Of a stretch of DNA of 49,602 nucleotides, positions 8,554 to 17,365 are shown piece by piece (position 1 is the stretch's first letter; the number at the start of each line of letters is the position of its first letter). This stretch comes from Chloroflexota bacterium (GTDB lineage Bacteria; Chloroflexota; Dehalococcoidia; Lucifugimonadales; Australimonadaceae): NCBI GenBank assembly GCA_027618515.1, contig JAQCEV010000008.1, positions 1 through 49,602 on the forward strand, written 5' to 3'. The notes beneath the pieces were generated by a model. The model was not told the origin of the DNA and searched no databases. It saw only the letters and a program-made list of their open reading frames with translations. The translations under genes were made by a program, and so were the position numbers.

Positions 8554-9848
8554 TCGCGAAGGGCGTTCACGCCCGCCTGGAACGCGGCCAGCGTCTTCTG
8601 AACGTCGGCCTCGTCGTGGCAAACCCCGACGTAGACCTTGCCCGGTGGCTTGAAGACCCCGTGCTCCATCAGGGTTTCGTCGAAGATCTTGTTCTTCGAC
8701 TTATCGGCGCTCAGGGTTGAGCGGTACCCCGTGATCGGGGTTTCGGTGAAGTAAACATCGAACATCAGATCGATCCCGCTGACCGTCGCGGGAATCTCCG
8801 CCTCATCGAGCATCTGCTGCAGACCGTTGCGCAACCTGCCGCCGGTCTCCCAGTACGCCTCGTAGAGGCCCGGCGCACGCATGATCTCCAGGGTGGCCAA
8901 TCCCGCAGCGGCCGCCACTGGGTTCCCGTTCAGTGTGCCGATCTGTGGCAGGAAGTCGCCCGGGTCAACCGCGTTGGCGTCGTAAACGTCCATCAACTCT
9001 TTACGACCCACAACCGCAGCCAGCGGGAATCCCCCGCCAACGATCTTCCCGATCGCCGCGAGATCGGGCGTCACACCGTAGTACTGCTGCGCCCCACCGT
9101 AGGCCATCCGGAACCCCGTCACGACCTCGTCGAAGATGAGCGGGATGTCGTAGCGGGCAGTGACCTCCCGCAGGCCTTCCAAGAAGCCGGGTAGGGGAGC
9201 GAGGATGCGCTGCACCGGCTCCACGATGACCGCCGCGAGATCGTTGTGGTTCTGCTCGATGATCGCCTCGGTGCTCTCTATGTCGTTGTAGGGTGCCACC
9301 AACACCGTGTCCTGCACGGCTTTCGGGATACCTGCAGACGATGGTTCAGGTGCGGGGAATGGCACGGTGCCCGAAGGCGAGAGGCTCATCAGTGAGTAGT
9401 CGTGCATCCCATGGAAGCCCCCCTCGAACTTGAGGATCTTGTCGCGCCTTCTGAATGCCCGAGCCACACGCAGGGCGTAGGAGGTGGCTTCGGTGCCCGT
9501 GGATGTGTAACGCACCTGCTCAGCGCACGGAACGGCCTCTACGATGCGCTCAGCGAGCTCTATGGCGTAAGGATTCTGGGTGAAGAAGGTCGTTCCCTTG
9601 CGCATGGCTTCTTCTGCCGCCGCTATCACCTTGGGATGGGCGTGACCCACCACCATCGGGCCGGACCCCAGCAGGTAATCCACGTACTCGTTTCCGCTGA
9701 TATCCCAGATACGAGAGCCCCGGCCCTCCTTCACCACGAACGCGTAGTCGTCAGCTAGGCGCACGTTGCCCAGCGTACCGCCAGGCAACACGGTCGCGGC
9801 GCGTCCGAGGATCTGTCGTTCTTCAGGGGTGCGTTGGATGTCGGGCAT
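8550..9848 (-). CDS. Class III aminotransferase, glutamate-1-semialdehyde aminomutase-like
   Basis: 432-residue PLP enzyme of fold type I. Seen: RIWDISGNEYVDYLLGSGP near residue 46, VRYTSTGTEATSYALRVAR (about 112-130), FEGGFHGMHDY, IVEPV (208-212), LIFDEVVTGFR with Asp240 for the pyridine nitrogen, and AAIGKIVGGGFP with the Schiff-base Lys268. The best match is the glutamate-1-semialdehyde 2,1-aminomutase subgroup. No other haem gene is nearby, and catabolic enzymes of this subgroup (beta-amino acid or omega-transaminases) are often mislabelled HemL, so a catabolic role is more likely here. The ATG at 9848 follows GAGGATCACC. It converges with and overlaps the stop of the dihydroxyphthalate-decarboxylase-like gene. 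Confidence 0.88.
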   Translation of the reverse strand: MPDIQRTPEERQILGRAATVLPGGTLGNVRLADDYAFVVKEGRGSRIWDISGNEYVDYLLGSGPMVVGHAHPKVIAAAEEAMRKGTTFFTQNPYAIELAERIVEAVPCAEQVRYTSTGTEATSYALRVARAFRRRDKILKFEGGFHGMHDYSLMSLSPSGTVPFPAPEPSSAGIPKAVQDTVLVAPYNDIESTEAIIEQNHNDLAAVIVEPVQRILAPLPGFLEGLREVTARYDIPLIFDEVVTGFRMAYGGAQQYYGVTPDLAAIGKIVGGGFPLAAVVGRKELMDVYDANAVDPGDFLPQIGTLNGNPVAAAAGLATLEIMRAPGLYEAYWETGGRLRNGLQQMLDEAEIPATVSGIDLMFDVYFTETPITGYRSTLSADKSKNKIFDETLMEHGVFKPPGKVYVGVCHDEADVQKTLAAFQAGVNALRD

Positions 9849-9998
9849 GGTGATCCTCGTGTGGCAGGGAAGTTTCGGTTATGGTACGCGAGCCATGGCT
9901 AGGCGTCATCGGCGACCAAACGAGCGAGATTCGCCTCGCCATCGTATCATGCCGTGCAGCCTGGAGCGTCGGGCAACTTAGGTGTATCAGGGGAGAAC

Positions 9999-10472
9999 AT
10001 GTTCAAGAATATCTTGGTTCCTTTGGATGGGTCAGAAACTGCTGAGCTCGTACTCGACTCGGCGAAAGAGCTCGGCAAGGCGCTGGGTGCTCATCTGACG
10101 CTGGTGCGCGTGGTGGACATCGCGGCGCTTACTCGTTCGATCGTTCCCGCATCCAATGACATGGGGGGAATCACGGGCGAGATACAGGGCATCATCGATG
10201 AGACTATCGCTGCTGAACTCAAGGAAGCTGAGGACTATCTTGATGCCCTCGGCAAACAGTGCCAGGGTGAGGGCATCGAAGTCACGACTCAGGTGCGACA
10301 GGGAGTAGCTGGCGAGGAACTGCTCGAGGCGATCGAAGAAGAGCATATCGATATGACTGCCATCGCGACACACGGTCGCTCAGGCATCAGCCGAACGATC
10401 TTCGGTAGCGTGGCGGATCAATTGATCCGCGAGTCCGGCAAGCCTGTGCTGGTGATAAAGGCAAAGAAGTAG
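9999..10472 (+). CDS. Universal stress protein, UspA family
   Basis: 157 residues, single Usp domain. The N-terminus MFKNILVPLDGSETAELVL carries the conserved nucleotide-contacting aspartate. The C-terminal THGRSGISRTIFGSVADQLI followed by KPVLVIKAK matches the ATP-binding Usp motif (G-2x-G-9x-G-S), so this should be an ATP-binding cytoplasmic Usp. Start chosen at ATG 9999, behind an AGGGGAG site, instead of the upstream in-frame ATG at 9954, because the family begins with M-(F/Y)-K-x-I-L-V-P. Next on the same strand is a dienelactone hydrolase, 60 bases away. Confidence 0.93.
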   Translation: MFKNILVPLDGSETAELVLDSAKELGKALGAHLTLVRVVDIAALTRSIVPASNDMGGITGEIQGIIDETIAAELKEAEDYLDALGKQCQGEGIEVTTQVRQGVAGEELLEAIEEEHIDMTAIATHGRSGISRTIFGSVADQLIRESGKPVLVIKAKK

Positions 10473-10532
10473 GCAGATCCCTGCCTGCAAGAACGATCGA
10501 CGGTAAGCAAAATCGAGAGTTCGGAGGACGAC

Positions 10533-11270
10533 GTGGCAAGTACCGCAATAGAAACAGTCAGCGTTGCCGGGAGCGACATGCAGTTGCACACGGCGAAACC
10601 GGATGAGGCGGGTAAGAAGCCTGCGATGATCGTGATCCAGGAGATATTCGGCGTGGACCCCCACATCGAAGATGTCGCGCTGCGTTTCGCGGCAGCGGGT
10701 TACTTCGCGGTTGCTCCCGAGCTTTTCCACCGTGGTGGAGTCGGAACCGTGATCCCCTACGCGGACACCGAGCGAGCGTTCAGCGAGCGCGGCAAGCTCA
10801 CGAACGATGACATCGTTGCCGACCTGCAGGCGACCGTGGAATTCCTGAAGAGCCAACCCGACGTTGATTCCGACAAGATCGGTATCGTGGGCTTCTGCTT
10901 CGGTGGATTCGTTTCCTACTATTCGACCGTGAATATCCCCGAGATCACCGCCGCTGCGGTGTTCTACGGCGGTGGCATGCTCCCTCGTCCCGGTTCACCG
11001 GCAGACGCACCCCGTGTGCTAGACCTCACCGCTGACGATGTGGACGCGCCGATGATCGGTTTCTGGGGTAACGACGACGGCGGCATTCCCCCTGAGAACG
11101 TCGCAGCGATCGAAAGCACCCTGAAGGCCAAGGGCAAGGACTACGAGAGCCACTCCTACGACGGCGCTGGTCACGGATTCTTCTGCAATGCCCGGGGCAG
11201 CTACAACGAAGACGCCGCCAACGACGCTTGGTCGAAGTCTGTCGACTTCTTCGCGAAACACCTCAAGTAG
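10533..11270 (+). CDS. Dienelactone hydrolase family protein
   Basis: 245-residue alpha/beta hydrolase. The catalytic triad is readable: nucleophile Cys122 in GFCFGG, an Asp at 181 or 182 in GFWGNDDGG, and His214 in GAGHGFF. Glu37 in IQEIFG is the residue that in characterised dienelactone hydrolases activates the cysteine. The family opens dienelactones formed in ortho-cleavage of (chloro)catechols, although many members act on other esters or lactones. That would fit the ring-oxygenase genes nearby on the opposite strand. Start is GTG at 10533 with GGAGG 5 bases upstream. A strong bidirectional terminator follows the stop. Confidence 0.9.
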   Translation: MASTAIETVSVAGSDMQLHTAKPDEAGKKPAMIVIQEIFGVDPHIEDVALRFAAAGYFAVAPELFHRGGVGTVIPYADTERAFSERGKLTNDDIVADLQATVEFLKSQPDVDSDKIGIVGFCFGGFVSYYSTVNIPEITAAAVFYGGGMLPRPGSPADAPRVLDLTADDVDAPMIGFWGNDDGGIPPENVAAIESTLKAKGKDYESHSYDGAGHGFFCNARGSYNEDAANDAWSKSVDFFAKHLK

Positions 11271-11298
11271 TCGCAAAGCGCCAATAGCCCAAAACGTC

Positions 11299-11332
11299 AA
11301 AAAGGGCCGCCCAATCTTGGGCGGCCCTTTTT
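11299..11332. terminator. Bidirectional intrinsic terminator between convergent genes
   Basis: The 16-bp arms (11299-11314 and 11317-11332) are perfectly complementary around a 2-nt loop. A-run on the left and T-run on the right serve both strands. It lies between the dienelactone hydrolase (plus) and the first Rieske gene (minus). Confidence 0.9.
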
Positions 11333-11355
11333 CATTCTATTGATTTCGGCGTCGA

Positions 11356-12711
11356 CTACGGAGTGTCGTCGCTGACCCCAAGTCGCACTGTGCGCGGTTC
11401 CGCCGTTGTGTCGACCCATGAGCCCTCGTTGTCCACCACCGCTGAGGCTGCGCGGATGGCGTAGGCCGCTGGTTCATCGGCGCCTGCGGGAGTCACGCCG
11501 TGGTCAGCGAGGGCCTTTGCGCCTTCGATCAGACGCCTGCGGACACGGATGATACCCATATCAGTCGTGCCTAGGTGTTCCTGACTGCGGTTGTAGATGG
11601 GGCCCATGCCTTCCTGCATCGCGGTGTCCTGCGGCCAGACTCCCGGTAGACCGGAGAAGCTCTTCGTGTTCTGAAATTCCCAGTCGATGGGGAATCGTGC
11701 GTGATCTTCGTGCTTCAGCTTGGTCCGCCACGTGGCGTTGCCTGGGATAGCTGGTGCGGGCTCGAAAGCCTCCACCGTGGGATGCAGCCCTTCGAGTCCA
11801 TCCCGTTGGTACATGAGGATGTCCCGATGCTCTTGAGTGAGAGGGCGGGCGGGGTGGTAGGTGAAGCACAGGGTCATCGTGTGAGTGTCATCGATGGGAA
11901 CCCAAGCGTGACCACTGAACACAGGACTCGCTCCGTAGGGTGGGATGAGCGTGTGGAACGGCATGAGGAATTGGGTGATGCGCCAGTAGCGGGAATCTTC
12001 CTCGGCCTTGTAGGAGGCACCGATCATCACTCCTGCGTCGGTGTCTAGCACCTGGAACCGAGGGCGCTTGTCCTGCATCCGGTAGAGTTCGCCCTTGGAC
12101 CGTACCAGGTTGACGGCAACCGGGGTCGTGAAAGTTTCGTTGTTCAAAGCACTGTGAAGGAAGGTGCTGTGGCTTGAATCGATCTCGCCCTCCAGTGCCT
12201 GCATGAAGCTGCAATTCTGGATACGCTTCGTGACGTAGGCGTGGTCTTCCGGAACGAGATTCCACTCTAGATCAGGCAGCGGAGGTGGCGTCGCTTCCGC
12301 ACCCATGTACGTCCAAACGATGCCGTTTCTCTCGATGCAGGGATAGGCGGCGACACTAACCTTGTCCTTGAAGTTGCTCTCCTCAGGCTCGTTGGGCATG
12401 TCGACGCAGCGACCCTTCGTGTCGAACATCCACCCGTGATACGCGCACCGGATGCCGCCGTCTTCTGGGCGGCCGTAATACAGCGGGGCACCGCGGTGCG
12501 GGCAGTTGGTTTGCACCAGCCCAACGCTTCCATCGCCAGTGCGGAACGCCGTCAGGTCTTCACCCAGCAGGCGAATGTCGAGTGGAGGCGCTTTCGGATC
12601 TGGGAGTTCCGATGCAAGAAGTGCCGGTATCCAATAGTGCCGCATGGTGTTCCCCATGGGGGTTCCGGGGCCCACTTGGGTCAGCATCTGGTTGTCGTTC
12701 GTGGAAAGCAT
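11356..12711 (-). CDS. Rieske non-haem iron oxygenase, divergent copy (oxygenase 1)
   Basis: 451 residues. The Rieske [2Fe-2S] ligands are in NCPHRG (C-x-H) and CAYHGW (C-x2-H) in the first 110 residues. The mononuclear iron motif is EGEIDSSHSTFLH (D-x2-H-x4-H). The family hydroxylates or demethylates aromatic and other rings with electrons from a separate reductase. The overall shape matches the phthalate 4,5-dioxygenase/LigX-like group of alpha-only oxygenases. It is clearly more diverged than the five tandem copies upstream: its Fe motif lacks their QCQENS stretch. The frame is open to 12747. Start at ATG 12711 was chosen because GGAGGAGG lies directly upstream. It follows the EutA-like copy 2 on the same strand, but a hairpin separates them. 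No reductase or ferredoxin gene is present. Confidence 0.9.
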   Translation of the reverse strand: MLSTNDNQMLTQVGPGTPMGNTMRHYWIPALLASELPDPKAPPLDIRLLGEDLTAFRTGDGSVGLVQTNCPHRGAPLYYGRPEDGGIRCAYHGWMFDTKGRCVDMPNEPEESNFKDKVSVAAYPCIERNGIVWTYMGAEATPPPLPDLEWNLVPEDHAYVTKRIQNCSFMQALEGEIDSSHSTFLHSALNNETFTTPVAVNLVRSKGELYRMQDKRPRFQVLDTDAGVMIGASYKAEEDSRYWRITQFLMPFHTLIPPYGASPVFSGHAWVPIDDTHTMTLCFTYHPARPLTQEHRDILMYQRDGLEGLHPTVEAFEPAPAIPGNATWRTKLKHEDHARFPIDWEFQNTKSFSGLPGVWPQDTAMQEGMGPIYNRSQEHLGTTDMGIIRVRRRLIEGAKALADHGVTPAGADEPAAYAIRAASAVVDNEGSWVDTTAEPRTVRLGVSDDTP

Positions 12712-12735
12712 CTCTGCCTCCTCCGCGTTTAAATC

Positions 12736-12770
12736 TGTGAGCCCCACCAGTCTAGCCAGCGGGGCTCACA
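12736..12770 (-). terminator. Hairpin terminator between EutA-like copy 2 and oxygenase 1
   Basis: The 10-bp arms at 12736-12745 and 12761-12770 are perfectly complementary with a 15-base loop. On the minus strand a short AT-rich stretch with TTTAAA follows. It sits 37 bases after the EutA-like stop. A gatgc/gcgat micro-repeat at about 12783-12800 lies between. Confidence 0.6.
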
Positions 12771-12806
12771 ACTGCTATCGATGATGCGATGCGATGCGAT
12801 CGAGCC

Positions 12807-14327
12807 CTAGCCCGAGGTAGACCGAACCGCGAAGATCAGGGACTTCACGGTCACCGGTATGACTTCGCTCACGCCCATGGGCTTGCCGATATCTATGTAA
12901 TCCAGGTCGCCCACCTCGATGCCATCGATGGCGACTACTGCCCGGTCGAGTTTGATTTCCTCTTTCAGTATCCCGCCAAGAGACTTGGCGACGTCAACAT
13001 CGAGAACGAGGAAGATCGGAGCGTCCGCTGGCTCCGATTTGTCGATGATGCTGTCGATGGCCTCCGCGAGCGTCCGGATGTAGCGATAGTCCGGTTGCCC
13101 GGCCACACTCATGGCAAGCGCCATGGTCGAGGACAGACTCGGCACGTCGTACTTGCTGAGCGCTGCGGTGAGAGCCTTCTGCATCTCCTCCAGCGTTTGC
13201 TCTTTGGTGATGAATGCGCGAGCCACCTGGATCCCGCGCACTGGCATGACATCGTGCGTGGAGATGTAGCTGGTCGAACCTGACGCTTGCAGGGTGTACT
13301 CGCCGGCGCCAATAACCGTGGCGCGGATGCCCTCCGTCGGCGTGATGAGCACCCCAGGGTTGAATGTGGCTAGCGACTGCTCACGAACCTTCTCCCCGAG
13401 CCAGGGGCCAATGTCGCCGAAGGTAGCAGTTTCCCGCTTGTAGATGTACTCGGACACGCCGCCTGAGAAGACGATGTGGTCGATGTCGTTGATCGTGTGA
13501 TTCACAAGGCCGTCGGTCAAGAGGAGCGAAGCCGTGAGTGGGTCTAGCGAGCCGCCATTGATGACATCGAACAGGATCTCGGTCTCCTTCGCCGCGAACG
13601 CGTCGCGTTGTTCAGGAGTGAGCTTGCCGCCCACCTCAACCGTGTGGCCGAGCGCCTTCATGATCGTTCGTGCGGGCTGCTCCACCCGCGTGATCGTCAT
13701 ATCGTCGTCGTAAGCGATCAAGCGTGCGCCGACTTCCACGGCGGCCATCTGCGCGATCTCGCCGCCCTTGATGAGCGTGAGCTTGGTGGTACCGCCGCCC
13801 ATGTCCACGTCGAGAACGGTCGTGCCGTGCAACTTGGACGCGGCCACCGCACCTGAGCCGAACGCTGCAAGCAACGCCTCGTGCATGGGGCCCGCAGACG
13901 CACAGATGAACTGGCCGGACTCCGCTGAGAAGTACTCAAGGATTGGCTGAGCGTTCTCTTTTTTCAGCGCCTCACCGGTGATGACCACTGCTCCCGTGTC
14001 CACATCTTCGGGGGTGAACCCTGCCGCCTTGTAGGACGAGTCGATGAAGGTCTTCACCTGCTCCGTGTCGATCTCGGTTCCGGTCAAGTACGGAGTCAGC
14101 ATGATCGGGGACTTGTACAGAACGTCGCGCTCCGTCACGACGAACTTAGCTGATAGTCCGGCGCCTTCACGGCGAAGGACTATGCGCGAAAAGATCGAGT
14201 GAGTGGTTGAAGATCCGATGTCGATGCCCACGCTATACAGCGTGAACTTCTCTATCCCTTCGATGTCCTCCACCTGATCGGCATCGGAAAAATCAAAATG
14301 TGAGTGATCGTCTTCGTCGTCGTGCAT
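12807..14327 (-). CDS. EutA-like ethanolamine ammonia-lyase reactivating factor homologue (copy 2)
   Basis: 506 residues. The organisation is the same as copy 1: an acidic His/Asp-rich leader (MHDDEDDHSHFDFSD), VGIDIGSSTTH, VVITGEALKK, the SAGP segment, DVDMGGGTTKLTLIK, and FSGGVSEYIYKRE. These are the nucleotide-binding motifs of the ASKHA fold. Copy 1 and copy 2 align along their length but are clearly diverged, so the duplication is not recent. No ammonia-lyase gene is nearby. The frame continues to 14450, but the ATG at 14327 has AGAGGAGAG 8 bases upstream and gives the leader shared with copy 1. It is transcribed toward the first Rieske gene and separated from it by a hairpin. Confidence 0.8.
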   Translation of the reverse strand: MHDDEDDHSHFDFSDADQVEDIEGIEKFTLYSVGIDIGSSTTHSIFSRIVLRREGAGLSAKFVVTERDVLYKSPIMLTPYLTGTEIDTEQVKTFIDSSYKAAGFTPEDVDTGAVVITGEALKKENAQPILEYFSAESGQFICASAGPMHEALLAAFGSGAVAASKLHGTTVLDVDMGGGTTKLTLIKGGEIAQMAAVEVGARLIAYDDDMTITRVEQPARTIMKALGHTVEVGGKLTPEQRDAFAAKETEILFDVINGGSLDPLTASLLLTDGLVNHTINDIDHIVFSGGVSEYIYKRETATFGDIGPWLGEKVREQSLATFNPGVLITPTEGIRATVIGAGEYTLQASGSTSYISTHDVMPVRGIQVARAFITKEQTLEEMQKALTAALSKYDVPSLSSTMALAMSVAGQPDYRYIRTLAEAIDSIIDKSEPADAPIFLVLDVDVAKSLGGILKEEIKLDRAVVAIDGIEVGDLDYIDIGKPMGVSEVIPVTVKSLIFAVRSTSG

Positions 14328-14528
14328 GGACTTCGCTCTCCTCTGAGTGGTACTGGCCGCTCTTCCGGCCCTAGCTATCCGTGGAGCGGTCGCTGGTGTA
14401 CCAGCGGCAACTCTCAATCCTGCCGTGATGACCCCATCTCCGACAGGCAAACATCAAGTGTGCCTTTCGCCCACCGGCCACCCTGAGGCAGCGGGCCGAG
14501 GATACACGGAGATGCGTCGATGCGCGAA

Positions 14529-14557
14529 AACGGCCCCGCCACCTTGGCGGGGCCGTT
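14529..14557 (-). terminator. Terminator after Rieske oxygenase 2
   Basis: The 13-bp arms 14529-14541 and 14545-14557 are perfectly complementary around a CCT loop. On the minus strand a short T-run follows. It lies 25 bases beyond the stop of the gene at 14582. Confidence 0.8.
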
Positions 14558-14581
14558 CGTTCGTAACTTATCGACGGCTAG

Positions 14582-15865
14582 TTAAAGCGTTCCCGCTGCT
14601 GCTCGTGCGTTGAGCACCGGGCTGTACATCGTCGCCGCGCCCTGCCTGAGCGACGTCGCCGCGTACTGTGCCTGCTCGGTCATGAACGGGACGTACTTGT
14701 TCTGCTCAGGGTCGCGGAACGTGCACATCGGGTCCTTGCCCTGTTCAACCAGGCGAATGTTGTCCTCTAGCATCTGCCGGAACTGAATGATGCCCTTGTC
14801 GGAGCGTCCAAGGTGCTCGCCCGTGCGGTCTGCGATCGCGCCCTGGGTGATCCAGGCAGCGGTGTCCTGGCCTGAATTGCTGCGCAGGATCGGGAAGACC
14901 GGTTGGTCGTTCTCGTCGAGCATCGGTACTGGCGGGTTGTAGTACGGGATGTCCTCCGGCGCCTGAACGGTGTCCCCTTCGATCATCGGGTAGCAAGCGA
15001 CCCACCAGTGGCCGGTCGTGTAGTCGTCGATCGGCACACGAACCTGGAACGCAGGCCCCATGAGGAAGTTGCCTTGGCGCGTGGGGTTGACCAGGTTGAA
15101 GCCATCACCACCCTGGCGAAGCATGTTCGGGAATACGATGGGGTGCCCATCTTTCCACTCGGTGTCTTCCTCTGAACCACCCTCCCAGATACGGCGCTTG
15201 ATCATGCCGTACTCGAAGTTGTCGAAGTGGATCACCTTGTGCGCGCGCACCTTCTTGAGCTCATCGAGCTCGTCGTTCTGCTCGCGGATATAGTTGGCCC
15301 ACGCCACGTGAAGCCACTCAAGGTGAACCGGGTCAAGCGAGTTCTCCTGGCACTGGAGCCAGTTGCACGGCAGTTCTGCGTACCCGATGTCACGTAGGAC
15401 ACCGTCAGCGGCGTAAACGTCCCAAGACGGAACCAGCGGGGCAGGCTGGGGCCCCATGTACGCGAACAGCAGTCCACCTTTGGACTCCACCGGGTACGCC
15501 TTCATCTGGATCTTGTCCTTGAAGCGGGCGCCTGGATCCTCGGTCTCCTCGTAAGGCTGTTCGATGCACTGGCCGGTCTCGTCGTACAACCAACCGTGGT
15601 AGGGGCAGCGCAGCCCATTTTCTTCGGGGATGCCGTAGATCATGTTCATGCGGCGGTGGGCGCAGTGGGGCTCCATCAGGCCGAACGTTCCAGAACGATC
15701 CTTGTAGAGGATCAAGTCTTCGCCGAGTAGGCGAACCTTCTTCGTCCACTTATCGTTCATCTGGGAGACGGCTGCGATGGGGTGCCAGTAGCGCCGCATC
15801 AGCTCGCCCATTGGCGTACCCGGCCCAACCCTGGAATATCGGTCATTGGCTTCTTGAGTCAGCAT
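14582..15865 (-). CDS. Rieske non-haem iron oxygenase (oxygenase 2, tandem array member)
   Basis: 427 residues. Rieske ligands are HCAHRR and CPYHGW; the iron motif is ENSLDPVHLEWLH (E-x3-D-x2-H-x4-H) within NWLQCQENS. The N-terminal third (RVGPGTPMGELMRRYWHP, VRLLGEDLILYKDRSGT) is close to the other four array members. It is the most divergent of the five: it has a longer central part and DPGARFKDKIQMKAYPV where copies 3-5 have HPDGRFKEKVKIAGYPV. Probably an alpha-subunit-only oxygenase that needs an electron-transfer partner encoded elsewhere. The ATG at 15865 has GAGGAGA 6 bases upstream. It is flanked by a hairpin on each side, so it is probably its own transcription unit. Confidence 0.92.
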   Translation of the reverse strand: MLTQEANDRYSRVGPGTPMGELMRRYWHPIAAVSQMNDKWTKKVRLLGEDLILYKDRSGTFGLMEPHCAHRRMNMIYGIPEENGLRCPYHGWLYDETGQCIEQPYEETEDPGARFKDKIQMKAYPVESKGGLLFAYMGPQPAPLVPSWDVYAADGVLRDIGYAELPCNWLQCQENSLDPVHLEWLHVAWANYIREQNDELDELKKVRAHKVIHFDNFEYGMIKRRIWEGGSEEDTEWKDGHPIVFPNMLRQGGDGFNLVNPTRQGNFLMGPAFQVRVPIDDYTTGHWWVACYPMIEGDTVQAPEDIPYYNPPVPMLDENDQPVFPILRSNSGQDTAAWITQGAIADRTGEHLGRSDKGIIQFRQMLEDNIRLVEQGKDPMCTFRDPEQNKYVPFMTEQAQYAATSLRQGAATMYSPVLNARAAAGTL

Positions 15866-15985
15866 CGGTTATCTCCTCGAACGTCCTAGGACGCAAAATG
15901 TTGACGAGCGGTGGGGCGTACGAACCGGCCACCAAGTTTGTGCGGCACATGATAGGACGACCCAGCGGCGTAGCGCCACCATCGT

Positions 15986-16012
15986 AAGGGCCCCGCCGCC
16001 TGCGGGGCCCTT
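15986..16012 (-). terminator. GC-rich hairpin after Rieske oxygenase 3
   Basis: The 11-bp arms 15986-15996 and 16002-16012 are perfectly complementary with a 5-base loop. It lies 31 bases beyond the stop of the gene at 16043 on the minus strand. The T-run on that strand is short, so efficiency is uncertain. Confidence 0.6.
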
Positions 16013-16042
16013 CTGGTCTCGGGTGTCCTGGATCGGTAACGG

Positions 16043-17320
16043 CTAAGTGCTAGAAACCGCTCCTGCTGTGGCACGCTCGCTGCGCTGACCGTCCCACGTG
16101 GCCATGGTCTGCTCGATCAGGTCGACGTCCAGCGGATCGCCAGCCTCGACCAGGTTGTAGCCAGTGCGACCTCGGTTCAGGAACTTGACGTGCTCGAGCG
16201 GCAACGCGATCGACTGATTCTTCTCTGGGTCTCGGAACGTGTTCATCGGATCGCCACCGTCGGCAACGATCTCCGCCTGCTCCTTGAGCAGTTTGCGGTA
16301 CATGATGATTCCCTTATCGGATTCACCAAGTTTTTCGAGATCGCGACGGGCCAGCGGCCCCTGCGTCACCCAGGCCATGTAGTCCTGGTTGAACAAGATG
16401 TCCACGATATAGCGACCACTCTCGTCCTTGAGCGGGACGTAGCGATAGGGGATCACTGGCTGCGCTGGTGCAACCGCGCCAGGCGCTGCCCCCCAGACGT
16501 AGTAGGACACGTGGTAGGTGGTGTAGTCGTCTATGGGAACCCTGAACTGCAGAGTCGACTTGACCTCGTCGCCTACGAGCAGGATGTGGGGGAACAGGAC
16601 CGGGTGTCCCTCTTTCCAGTCGTCGTCCTCTTCCGTGTAGCCTTCCTCGACCCGGCGCTTGATGATGCCGTGCTCGAATTGGTCAAACGCAATCTTCAGT
16701 GTGATCCCTCGTTGCTGGGGCAACTCGTGCTTGCCGTTGCGGACTACGTTCGTGTAGTACGCGTGCAGCCACTCGTTGTGCAGCGGGTCCAGGGAGTTCT
16801 CCTGGCACTGGAGCCAGTTGCAAGGGAGTTCAGAGATGCAGATCTCCCGTACGGCATTGCCCCATGTGAGCTGCTCCCAGCGTGGGAGCAGTGGCGCTGG
16901 CTGAGGGCCCATGTAGGCGAACAGCAAGCCGCCTAGTTCCTGGACGGGGTAGCCAGCGATCTTGACCTTCTCTTTGAAACGACCATCCGGGTGAACCGTC
17001 TCCTCGAAGGGCTGCTCGATGCATTGGCCGGTCTCGTCGAACATCCAGCCGTGGTACATGCAGCGCAGGCCATTCTCCTCGGGGATACCGTAGGAGAGGT
17101 CGACGCGGCGGTGCGGACACAGCGCGTCTAGTAGCCCGTACGTGCCTGACCTGTCCTTGTAGAGAACCAAGTCCTCGCCCAGCAGGCGAACCTTCTTGGT
17201 TGGCCGCTCATCCAGCTCTGCGGTGGCGGAGATCGGGTGCCAGTAGCGGCGCATGAGCTCGCCTACAGGCGTTCCCTTGCCTACCCGCGCTATCGCTTCG
17301 TTGTCTTTGACGCTGAGCAT
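16043..17320 (-). CDS. Rieske non-haem iron oxygenase (oxygenase 3, tandem array member)
   Basis: 425 residues. Rieske ligands are LCPHRR and CMYHGW; the iron motif is ENSLDPLHNEWLH. The segment from RPTKKVRLLGEDLVLYKDRS through the Rieske loop to HPDGRFKEKVKIAGYPV is almost identical in oxygenases 3, 4 and 5, while the central and C-terminal catalytic domain varies. This is the pattern expected if electron entry is conserved while substrate choice diversifies. The ATG at 17320 follows GGAGGG. Only 45 bases separate it from oxygenase 4 upstream, with just a weak 5-bp hairpin (17336-17348), so these two could share a transcript. Confidence 0.92.
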   Translation of the reverse strand: MLSVKDNEAIARVGKGTPVGELMRRYWHPISATAELDERPTKKVRLLGEDLVLYKDRSGTYGLLDALCPHRRVDLSYGIPEENGLRCMYHGWMFDETGQCIEQPFEETVHPDGRFKEKVKIAGYPVQELGGLLFAYMGPQPAPLLPRWEQLTWGNAVREICISELPCNWLQCQENSLDPLHNEWLHAYYTNVVRNGKHELPQQRGITLKIAFDQFEHGIIKRRVEEGYTEEDDDWKEGHPVLFPHILLVGDEVKSTLQFRVPIDDYTTYHVSYYVWGAAPGAVAPAQPVIPYRYVPLKDESGRYIVDILFNQDYMAWVTQGPLARRDLEKLGESDKGIIMYRKLLKEQAEIVADGGDPMNTFRDPEKNQSIALPLEHVKFLNRGRTGYNLVEAGDPLDVDLIEQTMATWDGQRSERATAGAVSST

Positions 17321-17365
17321 CGATCCCTCCAGAAAGGCCGTAGCGGCCCATAGATATTCGTTCTG

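Noticed and set aside
8550-9848. True haem-pathway HemL.
   Set aside because: Motifs fit the family, but no haem genes are nearby and the context is catabolic; kept as HemL-like only.
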